Notes under the pieces: model-generated
What the model was told of the DNA's origin: nothing
The model's input: the letters and a program-made list of their open reading frames with translations, nothing else
Database searches by the model: none
Source of the DNA: CAXMQZ01 sp963719055
GTDB lineage: Bacteria; Acidobacteriota; Thermoanaerobaculia; Multivoradales; JAHEKO01
NCBI GenBank assembly: GCA_963719055.1
Contig: CAVRAU010000020.1
Location: forward strand, 132,406-196,405
Direction: 5' to 3'
Length of the DNA: 64,000 nucleotides
Position numbers and translations under genes: made by a program
Shown here: piece by piece, positions 56,872-64,000 of the stretch
How the letters are laid out: each line of letters starts with the position of its first letter
Numbering within the stretch: position 1 is the first letter of the stretch

Positions 56872-58089
56872 ATGGCCGACTTCTTCCAAAACGGTGTGAT
56901 CTCGACCCTGCAGAAGCTCGGGCAGAGACCGTTGGCCGAGATCGAGAACGAGCTGCTCGAATTCTCGGAGAAACAGAAGATCGTCCTGATCCTGCCGGCT
57001 CTCTACTCGGAGTTCGAGACCGAGTCGATGGGGCGGATCATCGACGAGCTCGCCGGGGCGGACTACATCTCCAAGTTCGTAGTCTCTCTGGACCGGGCGA
57101 GCGAGGAGGAATTCATCGATGCCAGGCAGCGCCTCTCGGTTCTGCCTTCAGAGGTCAAGATTCTCTGGCACGACGGGCCGGGTATCCAGGCCTGCTTGCA
57201 GGAGCTCAAGGACAACGATTTCGCCATCGCCAAGCAAGGCAAGGGTCGCGGCGTCTGGATGGCCATGGGCTATGCCCTGACCGACAAAGAGGTCTATACC
57301 CTCGCTTTGCACGATTGCGACATCCTGAACTACCGTCGCGAGATGCTGGCACGACTGGTCTACCCGGTGGCGTTGCCGTCTACCGCCCACGAGTTCTCCA
57401 AGGGTTACTACGCGCGCTTCAACGACAAGCTGTACGGGCGAGTCACGCGGCTGTTCTATACCCCGCTGATCCGCAGCCTGAAGCAATTGCGTCCCACCGG
57501 CGCCGAGCGATTCCTCGATTACATGGACAGCTTCCGCTACGCGCTCTCGGGCGAGTTCGCGTTTATCCGCAGCCTGGCCAAGTCGGTTCGTATCTCCGCC
57601 AGTTGGGGTCTGGAGGTGTCGCTTCTCAGTGAGGTGTTCGAGCACACGACCGTTGCCCGTGTCTGCCAGGTGGAGTTGGCCGAGACCTATCATCACAAGC
57701 ATCAGGTCTTGGCCAAGGGCGATTCAGATGCGGGGCTGACCGGCATGTCCTCGGATATCGCCGGCACCCTCTTTCGAGTGCTGTCTCAAGGAGGCATCCG
57801 ACTCTCCAAGTCGTTTTTCAACTCGCTCATCTCGACCTATCTGCAGATGGCTCTCCGGGCCATCGAGCAGTACCACGCCCTGGCCCAGCTCAACGGTCTC
57901 GAGTACAACCGTCATGACGAGGTCGAAGCCGTGGAGTCCTTCATTGGCGCCTTGCGGGAAGCCCAGGACGCCTTTCAGGAAGATCCCCTCGGCGTCCCCT
58001 TCCTGTCGTCGTGGGTCAGAGTCCGGGCAGGGATTCCCGGTTTCACCCTTCGTCTGCGTGAGGCCGTCGAGGCCGACAACACAGTCTGA
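56872..58089 (+). CDS. gpgS: Glucosyl-3-phosphoglycerate synthase-like GT81 glycosyltransferase
   Basis: 405 residues, intact, starting at an ATG 13 bases after the upstream gene. KIVLILPALYSEFETESMGR, KILWHDGPGIQACLQELKDN, KGRGVWMAMGYAL, VYTLALHDCDILNYRREML (DxD-like) and FLDYMDSFRYALSGEFAFIR are the pattern of the GT81 enzymes that use NDP-glucose and 3-phosphoglycerate. The C-terminal EQYHALAQLNGLEYNRHDEV and LSSWVRVRAGIPGF is also typical. The product, glucosyl-3-phosphoglycerate, is dephosphorylated to glucosylglycerate, a compatible solute. Adjacency to the phosphatase and second glycosyltransferase supports this. Confidence 0.88.
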   Translation: MADFFQNGVISTLQKLGQRPLAEIENELLEFSEKQKIVLILPALYSEFETESMGRIIDELAGADYISKFVVSLDRASEEEFIDARQRLSVLPSEVKILWHDGPGIQACLQELKDNDFAIAKQGKGRGVWMAMGYALTDKEVYTLALHDCDILNYRREMLARLVYPVALPSTAHEFSKGYYARFNDKLYGRVTRLFYTPLIRSLKQLRPTGAERFLDYMDSFRYALSGEFAFIRSLAKSVRISASWGLEVSLLSEVFEHTTVARVCQVELAETYHHKHQVLAKGDSDAGLTGMSSDIAGTLFRVLSQGGIRLSKSFFNSLISTYLQMALRAIEQYHALAQLNGLEYNRHDEVEAVESFIGALREAQDAFQEDPLGVPFLSSWVRVRAGIPGFTLRLREAVEADNTV

Positions 58090-58149
58090 ATCGCCAGAGG
58101 TTGATCTCGATTCAAGGCTTCGAGGGTGAGGCTTGCACGATCGCTTAAT

Positions 58150-58169
58150 GATAATGTAATCTCATAATC
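58150..58169 (+). promoter_or_regulatory. Putative Zur box upstream of znuA
   Basis: GATAATG (58150-58156) and CATAATC (58163-58169) form a dyad with six bases between arms and one mismatch, in an AT-rich island (58141-58180) that stands out from the GC-rich surroundings. The downstream operon is znuA-znuC-znuB-zur, so autoregulation by its own Zur protein is expected. The sequence resembles Fur/Zur half-sites but has not been matched to a defined consensus here. Confidence 0.6.
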
Positions 58170-58192
58170 GTTCAATCGTGGATATCTAGAGG

Positions 58193-59038
58193 ATGCCTGG
58201 CATTCTCGAGCCGTTCTTGCTCACGGTGTTTGATGTCTTGGCTCGACGATCTGACCTCGGCCAGCGACCGCCTGGATATCGTCGTCAGCATTCCGCCACG
58301 CAGTGGCTGGTGGAGCAGATCGGTGGGAACCAGGTCGAGGTTGCGGTTCTCGTGGCTCCGGGAGAAAGCCCGACGACCTACATGCCGTCCGACGCCCAGG
58401 TGACCCATCTGATGCGTTCGCGGATCTATTTTCGCATCGGAGTCCCCTTTGAGAACGGCTTGTGGTTCGATGCCGTCAGCAAGATGGGGCGCTTCGAAAT
58501 GGTGGACCTACGAAGCGGAATCGAATGGCAGGGTGACGATCCTCATATCTGGCTCAATCCGCGACTGCTCTCGATCCAAGCAGGCACGGTTGCCGAAGCG
58601 CTCAAGCAGGCCGACCCCAACAGCCACGCCCTGTATGCAGAGAACCTGAGCCGGTTGAATTCTCGCTTGAAGATTCTGGACGAAGAGATCCGACAGAGCT
58701 TGGCGCCCTTCGAGGGGAAGAGCTTCTTCGTCTTTCATCCCTCCTGGGGGTATTTCGCCGGTGAGTATGGCCTGCAGCAGATTGCCATCGAGAGCGGGGG
58801 CAGGGAACCCAGCGATCAGGAGTTGACCGATCTCCAAGGCAAGGCGCGACAGGCTCGTATCACGACCGTCTTCGTGCAACCCCAGATTCAAGGCCGCAGC
58901 GCCCAGGCTTTTGCCAAGGCCATCGGTGCGCGGATCGAGACTCTCGACCCGCTCGCCGCCGATGTGGCTCGAAACCTCACCACAATCACGGCCCAACTGA
59001 TTCGAAGCTTCCGCAAGGGGGCCGACAGTGAACCCTGA
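58193..59038 (+). CDS. znuA: Zinc/metal ABC transporter substrate-binding protein (ZnuA-like)
   Basis: The ATG at 58193 starts a hydrophobic segment; a +1 and a -1 change before 58310 restore the standard opening RLDIVVSIPPxQWLVEQIGG and VLVAPGESPTTYMPSDAQVT. Family ligand regions follow: GDDPHIWLNPRLLSIQAGTV (His) and KSFFVFHPSWGYFAGEYGL (His), then ARITTVFVQPQIQGRSAQAF and a D at the end. The first metal His of most ZnuA proteins (SPHTY) is Thr here and there is no His-rich loop, so metal specificity could differ. About 280 residues, periplasmic. The end overlaps znuC by 11 bases. Confidence 0.88.
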   Translation: MPGILEPFLLTVFDVLARRSDLGQRPPGYRRQHSATQWLVEQIGGNQVEVAVLVAPGESPTTYMPSDAQVTHLMRSRIYFRIGVPFENGLWFDAVSKMGRFEMVDLRSGIEWQGDDPHIWLNPRLLSIQAGTVAEALKQADPNSHALYAENLSRLNSRLKILDEEIRQSLAPFEGKSFFVFHPSWGYFAGEYGLQQIAIESGGREPSDQELTDLQGKARQARITTVFVQPQIQGRSAQAFAKAIGARIETLDPLAADVARNLTTITAQLIRSFRKGADSEP

Positions 59039-59746
59039 ACCGGCTGCCCGGCTGCGCGGGGTCACCTTTCGCTATCCTTCCTCGGACAACGTCCTCGAAG
59101 CGGTGGATCTCGAGGTAGAGAGCCGAGACTTCTTGGGCCTGGTGGGTCCCAACGGCGGCGGCAAGACCACACTCTTGCGGGTTCTTCTCGGACTTCTGGA
59201 GCCCCAGGATGGGAGTGTCTCGGTGTTTGGCCGGCCGCCCAGAGAGGTGAGATCTCGCATCGGGTATGTGCCGCAGCACAGCAGTATCGATCTTGGAGTG
59301 CCGGCGGAAGTTCTCGACGTGGTTCTCATGGGGCGCTTGTCCGACTCGTCCTGGGGCCCCCGTTTTGGTCCGTCACATCACGAGGCAGCCAGCCGAGCTC
59401 TGGCGCAGACCGGTACCGAAGATCTTGCGGGTCGTCGATTTGGCGAGCTGTCGGGCGGCCAGCGACAGCGGATTCTCATCGCCCGAGCTCTGGCTGCCGA
59501 GGCAGAGTTGCTCCTGCTGGATGAGCCGACGGCTGGAGTCGATATTCACCGTGAAAGAGAGCTGTCTGGATCTGCTCCACAGGCTCAACGAGAGGCTCCC
59601 CATCGTTCTCGTGAGCCACGACATCACTCTGGTCTCGTCGCATCTCAAGCGAGCTGCCTGGGTCAACCGGACGGTCGCGTGCTATCCCGCCGAACGAGCT
59701 GTCACCCGAGGTCGTCGAGTCGATCTATCACGGAGCCGATCACTGA
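59028..59746 (+). CDS. znuC: Zinc ABC transporter ATPase ZnuC (two frameshifts)
   Basis: GTG start at 59028 inside the end of znuA. The sequence has LRGVTFRYPSSDNVLEAVDL, Walker A GLVGPNGGGKTTLLRV, IGYVPQHSSIDLGVPAEVLD, signature GELSGGQRQRILIARALAAE and Walker B LLLLDEPTAGVDI. After +1 changes near 59555 and 59690 come LPIVLVSHDITLVSSHLKRA (His switch) and LSPEVVESIYHGADH, ending with a TGA that overlaps the znuB ATG (TGATG). About 239 residues. It energises metal uptake together with the products of the adjoining genes. Confidence 0.93.
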
Positions 59747-60612
59747 TGGGCTTCTTCGAGGATCTGGGTACCAACCCGTTTCTGCTGACCGGTCTTCTGG
59801 CCGGGCTCCTGGCCAGCCTGGCGTGTGGGGTGATGGGGCCGTACGTCATTACTCGACGCATCGTTTTTCTCGCTGGAGCCATTGCCCATATCGCGATCGG
59901 TGGCGTCGGGGCCGCGATCTTCCTGGCGACGTGGTTTCCAGCCGGATTCGGTGGCCTCAGTCCCCTGATAGGAGCCACTGTGGTCTCGGTCATGGCGGCC
60001 ATCGCGCTGGCGGTTCTTCATCAACGGGCGGGTGAGCGATTGGACACCATCGTCGGTGCCCTGTGGGCTATGGGTATGGCGGTGGGCCTACTGTTGATCA
60101 AGCTCACCCCTGGCTATCACACGGAGCTGATGGGCTACCTGTTTGGCAACATCACCTTTGTGGGATGGGAGTACCTCGGCCTGATGGTGGCGCTCGATCT
60201 GGTCATCGTTGTCGTTGCGGTTCTCTGGCACAAGCGGTTTCTCGCTCTCTGCCTGGATGAGGAACAGGCGGAGCTGCAGGGGATACCGGTGCTGGCCACC
60301 GAGATCATCCTGTTGGTATTGGTGGCGTTGACGGTCATTGTCCTGACTCAGGTCGTGGGGCTGATTCTGGTGATCGCCCTGTTGACTTTGCCCGCGGCCG
60401 CCGTGGCGCAACGAGTCACGCGGATGGCCTCGCTCATCGGGTACTCGATCGCTTTGAGTGCGATTCTGACGACCGTGCCGCGGATCATGGTCTACGGGAC
60501 CAGGGTCAGTCCCGAGGCCGCCATCGTGCTGGCAGCGGGACTCGTGTATCTCTTGGCGCTACTCTCGGGGCAAAGGAGAAGGAGAGATGGAGCGACGAAC
60601 TCGACAGCGTAA
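59746..60612 (+). CDS. znuB: Zinc ABC transporter permease ZnuB
   Basis: 288 residues, intact, from the ATG overlapping the znuC stop. About eight membrane helices; GPYVITRRIVFLAGAIAHIA and GGVGAAIFLATWF resemble the N-terminal metal permease region, and QVVGLILVIALLTLPAAAVA followed by RVTRMASLIGYSIALSAILT is the conserved EAA-like C-terminal part. GALWAMGMAVGLLLIKLTPG and LMGYLFGNITFV are family features. It forms the transmembrane channel for zinc (or manganese) uptake. Its end overlaps the zur start by 26 bases. Confidence 0.93.
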   Translation: MGFFEDLGTNPFLLTGLLAGLLASLACGVMGPYVITRRIVFLAGAIAHIAIGGVGAAIFLATWFPAGFGGLSPLIGATVVSVMAAIALAVLHQRAGERLDTIVGALWAMGMAVGLLLIKLTPGYHTELMGYLFGNITFVGWEYLGLMVALDLVIVVVAVLWHKRFLALCLDEEQAELQGIPVLATEIILLVLVALTVIVLTQVVGLILVIALLTLPAAAVAQRVTRMASLIGYSIALSAILTTVPRIMVYGTRVSPEAAIVLAAGLVYLLALLSGQRRRRDGATNSTA

Positions 60613-60958
60613 CGCGATCTGGTTGGCCTTCGAGCGGGCCGCCCGACCCCTGGGACCCCAGGAGACCCTCGATCTCGCCCAGAGGGAGGTCCCCAGGCTG
60701 GGGATGGCGACTGTCTATCGCAATATCAGGTCCCTGGTGAGCGACGGCAAGCTGCGGGTGGTCGAGTTGCCGGGAGCTCCCGACCGCTACGAGATCGCCG
60801 GCAAAGACCACCATCATCATTTCCACTGTCGATCCTGCGATGGCGTCTTCGAGGTCGAGACCTGTCAGGGAGACTTCGATGCCATCACGCCTTCGGGATT
60901 CAGGCTCGAGGACCACGAGATCACCCTCTACGGTCTCTGCTCGGCTTGCGCGGCCTAG
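60587..60958 (+). CDS. zur: Fur-family zinc uptake regulator Zur
   Basis: 123 residues, intact, with a strong ribosome site (AAAGGAGAAGGAGAG). RNAIWLAFERAARPLGPQET, LAQREVPRLGMATVYRNIRS and VVELPGAPDRYEIAGKDHHH are the winged helix and hinge of Fur proteins. The His-rich DHHHHFHCRSCDGVFEVETC and final GLCSACAA supply the regulatory and structural zinc sites. Last gene of the zinc uptake operon, which it probably represses with bound zinc through the dyad at 58150-58169. Confidence 0.93.
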   Translation: MERRTRQRNAIWLAFERAARPLGPQETLDLAQREVPRLGMATVYRNIRSLVSDGKLRVVELPGAPDRYEIAGKDHHHHFHCRSCDGVFEVETCQGDFDAITPSGFRLEDHEITLYGLCSACAA

Positions 60959-61071
60959 AGATTCCGGATATCTCGGCACCGGTTTTGCATTTTTCAACGT
61001 CCCGACAACGAGGTGGAGCTCGAGAATCGCAGCATTTCTCTCCAACAGATCGATTCTGGAGCCGGGGGAGA

Positions 61072-63182
61072 ATGATGGATAGGGCTGGAAGCTGCCGTCT
61101 ACGGATCAAGTCCGCCGCTTTGGCAGTGGCGTGCCTTTTGGCGGGGATCGTTCCCTCGACCGCCCAGGAATCACCGCCCTCGACGTTTCGTGAGACCGCC
61201 ACCGTAACGGTCATCGAGGTACCCGTCGTTGTGTTGCGAGGTGGTGCTCCTGTGAGAGATCTCTCTGCCGCCGACTTCATTCTCACTCAGGATGGAGTCG
61301 AACAGGCCATCGAGGGTTTCGAGCAGATCGACCTGTCGGTTGGCGTGATGGAGGAGCGGCACCCGTCGGAGCCACCCATGAGTCTGGCCGGTCGACGCTA
61401 CTTTCTGCTCGCCTTCGATCTGTCTCATACCGATCCGGCCAATGCCCACCGTGCAGTCGAGGCAGCGCGCGAGCTGGTCGAGGGTGGTCTCCACCCGACG
61501 GATCTGGTGGGAGTCAGTATCTATGGAGCGGTGGCAGGAGCCCGGCTCCTGCACCCCTTCACGAGTAACAAATCGCAGCTGGAGTCGGCTCTGCTGGCTG
61601 TGGAGGCCGTGACGAGCCGCGACCCGAAAGTGGTCGAGCAGGCACGCGTGACTCTGGCGGCGACCGAAGGAGATCAGCGGCGAGACTCTGCTTGCGGTTT
61701 CTGGAGGAGATCCGCGTCCTTCGCCACGCAGCAGGGTGTGGGATTGGAGTCTACGACGGGACCGGCCGGAGAGTGGCTGAGCGAATTCGACGGTTCCGGG
61801 CGAGGCGGTGCCATCATGGCCGAGACGCTGGCGGACATGGAGGCCTATCACCAGGAAAACACCAAGTACATCACTCGGGATCGCTCGCTCGATTTTCTGG
61901 AGACCCTGGCTGATCTGGCGACGGCCTTGGAGGAAGTGCGGGGTCAGAAGTATTTCGTACTGTTCTCTGAAGGTATCGACCAGTCCTTCTTCGAGGACTA
62001 CACCAATACTCTGGGAAACCGGCGGCTCGCTGAAACGCTGAAGTCGTTTCGTCGCAGCGGCTGGGTCATGCAATCCGTCAATGTGACGCGTGGGACCAAG
62101 CGTGGAGCGAGGAATGTTCGCTCTGGTCTCCGAGACCGGGGGTCGGGAGTATCGCGACTTCAACCGCCTCGATGAGGCGATGGGCCAGATGCTGGAGCAG
62201 ACGAGTGTCTCGTATGTGCTGAGCTTCCAGCCCGAAGGGTTGGCGCAGGACGGCAGCTACCATGAGATCGAGGTTCGGCTGCGACGGCCTGACGGAGCAA
62301 ACGTCAGGCACCGGGACGGTTTCTTTGCTCCTCGAGATTCGGAGCTGGGAGGAAGAGGAAGACTTTCTGGTGGCGGTAGCCGACCGCGTGGCTAGCGAGA
62401 AGGACGGAGGACCCCTGAGGGTGTCTGCGATTGCAGTTCCCTTCAGGCACGCTGCGGACACTGCAAGGGTGAGCGCTGTCGTGGAGATCGATGGACCGGA
62501 TCTTCTTGTTGACCAGCAGGGTGGTCCCGTTCCCATCGAGATCGAGACTTACCTTCTCGACGAAGAAGTAGGAGCGGTCTCCCTGTCGGTTCGCAGACTG
62601 ACCCTCGATCTCGCGAGCCAAGGCGAGCTGATTCGCGGCGGTGGCGTCAAGGTCGTCGAGGATCATCTCCTCGGACCGGGAGAGCATCTTCTGCGCATCG
62701 CGATCGTCAGCCCAGGCAGCGACGGTCGTTCTTTGGTGACAGTGCCGGTGAACGTGCCCGAGTACCGGTCAGCCGAGCCCGTGGTGCTGGAGCCGTTGTT
62801 TCCAGAGCTTTCGCGTAGCTGGCTGGTGGTGAGGGAGACCGAGAGCACACTCTTCCAGTTTGGAGGACGGCAGTTCGTCCCGCGGGCGGATGTACGCCTG
62901 CAACCGGGTCAGATCGTGCCGGTCGTGATCATGGCGTTCGACGTGCCGGAGTCTGCATCGCCTTTGCAGCTCGAGCTGGTCGCCGAGGATGGAAGCCGCC
63001 CGACGACAGGAAGCTTCGGGTTGGTCTCGGAGCCCGAGCGTACCGAGGTGGGGCTCTACAAGGTCATGGCCGAGTTGGACACCGCCGGCCTCACACCGGG
63101 GCGCTATGAGATTCGGATCTCCAGCGACAGCAGCTTGGACGGTGCCGCCACCTCGGGATCGCGTTTCGTCGAAATCTGGTAG
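61072..63182 (+). CDS. Exported VWFA-related protein, large (several frameshifts)
   Basis: Start ATG 61072 (GGGGGAGA upstream), signal peptide SAALAVACLLAGIVPSTAQE. The body has VTVIEVPVVVLRGGAPVRDL and DLSAADFILTQDGVEQAIEG, then the VWFA-type core RRYFLLAFDLSHTDPANAHR and VRGQKYFVLFSEGIDQSFFE. Frame changes lie near 61690-61720, 62100 and 62330; beyond them come YVLSFQPEGL, EIEVRLRRPDGANV and a long C-terminal region of Ig-like beta domains ending at 63182. About 700 residues. It is related to the acidobacterial VWFA family, as are the genes at 13.0 and 21.1 kb. Probable extracytoplasmic binding protein; function unknown. Confidence 0.8.
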
Positions 63183-63196
63183 AGGGGAGCCCTTTC

Positions 63197-64000
63197 ATGA
63201 TCGAGTTCTTGACGCTTTTTCTCGGCATCGTCGCCGGTCCTCAGCAGGTGAGCCTGCTAGCGGACCCACAGGTGGTCTCGATCGAGTTGCGACTCGACGG
63301 CGAGTCCCTGACCAGAATCGAGACGCCGCCCTGGGAGGTGAAGATCGACCTGGGTACCGAGTTATTGCCGCATGTGCTGGAAGCGGTCGGTTTCAGTAGC
63401 GAGGGTGAGGAGGTGGCAAGGGCTACCCAGCTTCTGAACGTCCCTCGACCTGCGGCGGAGATCACCCTGGTCCTGGATCGAGGGGCTGACGGTGAACTGG
63501 CGGCCCGGCTCGCCTGGGAGAGCTCCACGGGAGCCGCTCCCACCGAGAAGATCGCTTTCCTCGACGAAAAGGTAGTGCCGATTCTCGAGGGAGACCGTAT
63601 CGATCTCAGCGGTAGCGACCCAGGGCAACTGCACGTCCTACAAGTGGAGCTTTGGTTTCCCGATCTGACCAGCGCCCGCGGCCATCTGGCATTTGGTGGA
63701 GGGTACTTGGACGAGATGAACGCGGAGCTGACCGCAGTGCCGGTTCTGACCGCCAAGGGATCCCCCGACGCTTCGGAAATGAGTCAGTGGTTCGTTTCTG
63801 AAAGCGAGCCCCTACGAGTGGTGGCGGTGGAGAAGGGGCTGGCCAGCCTGATGATCGTCCGCGGACCGGGAGTGAGCCGGCAAATTGCCTCGCTGAAGGG
63901 TGCAAGGCAAACCCCGCGTCGGAGCGGGAGTGACGGCATCGGTCCCATCCAGGCCAGGGCCGAGGCGTCGAGCAGTGACCTGCAAAGGAATGCCCTGCCT
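63197..64000 (+). CDS. Exported protein of unknown function, partial, companion of the VWFA gene
   Basis: Starts at ATG 63197, 14 bases after the VWFA stop, and continues in one frame to the window edge (268 codons, no stop). A short hydrophobic N-terminus (IEFLTLFLGIVAG) may be a signal. Ig-like beta segments follow: VVSIELRLDGESLTRIETPP, WEVKIDLGTELLPHVLEAVG and LHVLQVELWFPDLTSARGHL. The first segment (SIELRLDGE-x-W-VxIDLG) resembles the Ig-like modules in the GWxTD-VWFA gene at 21-23.7 kb (VELFLDEQRVATLYQSPF). No function can be given. Confidence 0.65.
   Translation, partial: MIEFLTLFLGIVAGPQQVSLLADPQVVSIELRLDGESLTRIETPPWEVKIDLGTELLPHVLEAVGFSSEGEEVARATQLLNVPRPAAEITLVLDRGADGELAARLAWESSTGAAPTEKIAFLDEKVVPILEGDRIDLSGSDPGQLHVLQVELWFPDLTSARGHLAFGGGYLDEMNAELTAVPVLTAKGSPDASEMSQWFVSESEPLRVVAVEKGLASLMIVRGPGVSRQIASLKGARQTPRRSGSDGIGPIQARAEASSSDLQRNALP

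Noticed and set aside
1..64000. Possible tRNA, rRNA, CRISPR array, prophage or insertion sequence
   Set aside because: No regularly spaced repeats, transposase or integrase motifs, terminal inverted repeats, tRNA-like folds or conserved rRNA stretches were seen in any part of the window.

Overview
This window is a high-GC bacterial chromosome segment with no rRNA, tRNA, CRISPR, phage or insertion sequence that I can recognise. The gene set points to Acidobacteriota, perhaps a Thermoanaerobaculia- or Holophagae-like lineage. It has several VWFA-related proteins of the acidobacterial type, a GWxTD protein, a sortilin-like propeller, DinB-fold proteins, twitching-motility genes and a Gram-negative envelope toolkit (lipoproteins, UB2H-type PBP1B, prepilins). 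This taxonomy is inferred from gene families, not from a marker gene.

The sequence is heavily interrupted. Well over forty genes or gene parts need a change of reading frame to give a full family-like protein. In most resolved cases the downstream frame is +1 (one extra base); the -1 cases I inspected lie in G or C runs. Several loci (srkA-like 2478-3066, sulfatase 14885-15196, flavin reductase 33102-33302, DUF4097 34837-35213, the 38.1 kb junction, TPR 45947-46201, HAD 48016-48203) keep both ends of a gene, or one end of each of two genes, but lack the core. Uncorrected long-read assembly is the simplest explanation; real decay is not excluded. Broken genes are given here as one feature spanning all frames.

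Layout. 0.0-3.1 kb: amidohydrolase lipoprotein (partial), a MarR-DinB pair behind a palindromic operator, a glyoxalase-fold protein, a hypothetical protein and a collapsed SrkA kinase. 3.1-8.8 kb: a pilus/signalling group: cyclic-nucleotide-binding protein with an LSm-like tail, PilT, GGDEF-ATPase and HEAT protein. 8.9-14.8 kb: sodium symporter, two glycosyltransferases, a VWFA protein and a DUF1801 protein. 15.2-20.9 kb (minus): ABC ATPase, double FtsX permease, a Dnmt2-like methyltransferase and three prepilins. 21-27.2 kb: GWxTD-VWFA protein and two membrane glycosyltransferases. 27.3-33 kb: DUF3365 cytochrome-like lipoprotein, secreted beta-helix protein, dodecin, LEA-like protein, YpfJ peptidase, BON-LysM protein and a di-heme peroxidase. 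33.5-39.5 kb: ECF sigma, HEAT anti-sigma, two DUF4097 proteins, PQQ propeller and M28 peptidase. 39.5-48.2 kb (mostly minus): MsrAB, PBP1B, CPBP protease, small stress or unknown proteins, peptide deformylase and GPP34. 48.2-54.7 kb: sortilin-like propeller, HIT protein, quinone-reductase-like dehydrogenase and a second symporter. 54.7-58.1 kb: three genes fitting (mannosyl)glucosylglycerate synthesis. 58.1-61 kb: zinc uptake operon znuA-znuC-znuB-zur with an upstream dyad. 61-64 kb: a VWFA protein and a partial companion.

The most interesting items are the Dnmt2-like tRNA methyltransferase overlapping prepilin genes, the cyclic-nucleotide/LSm/PilT/GGDEF group, the compatible-solute cluster and the GPP34-deformylase pair.
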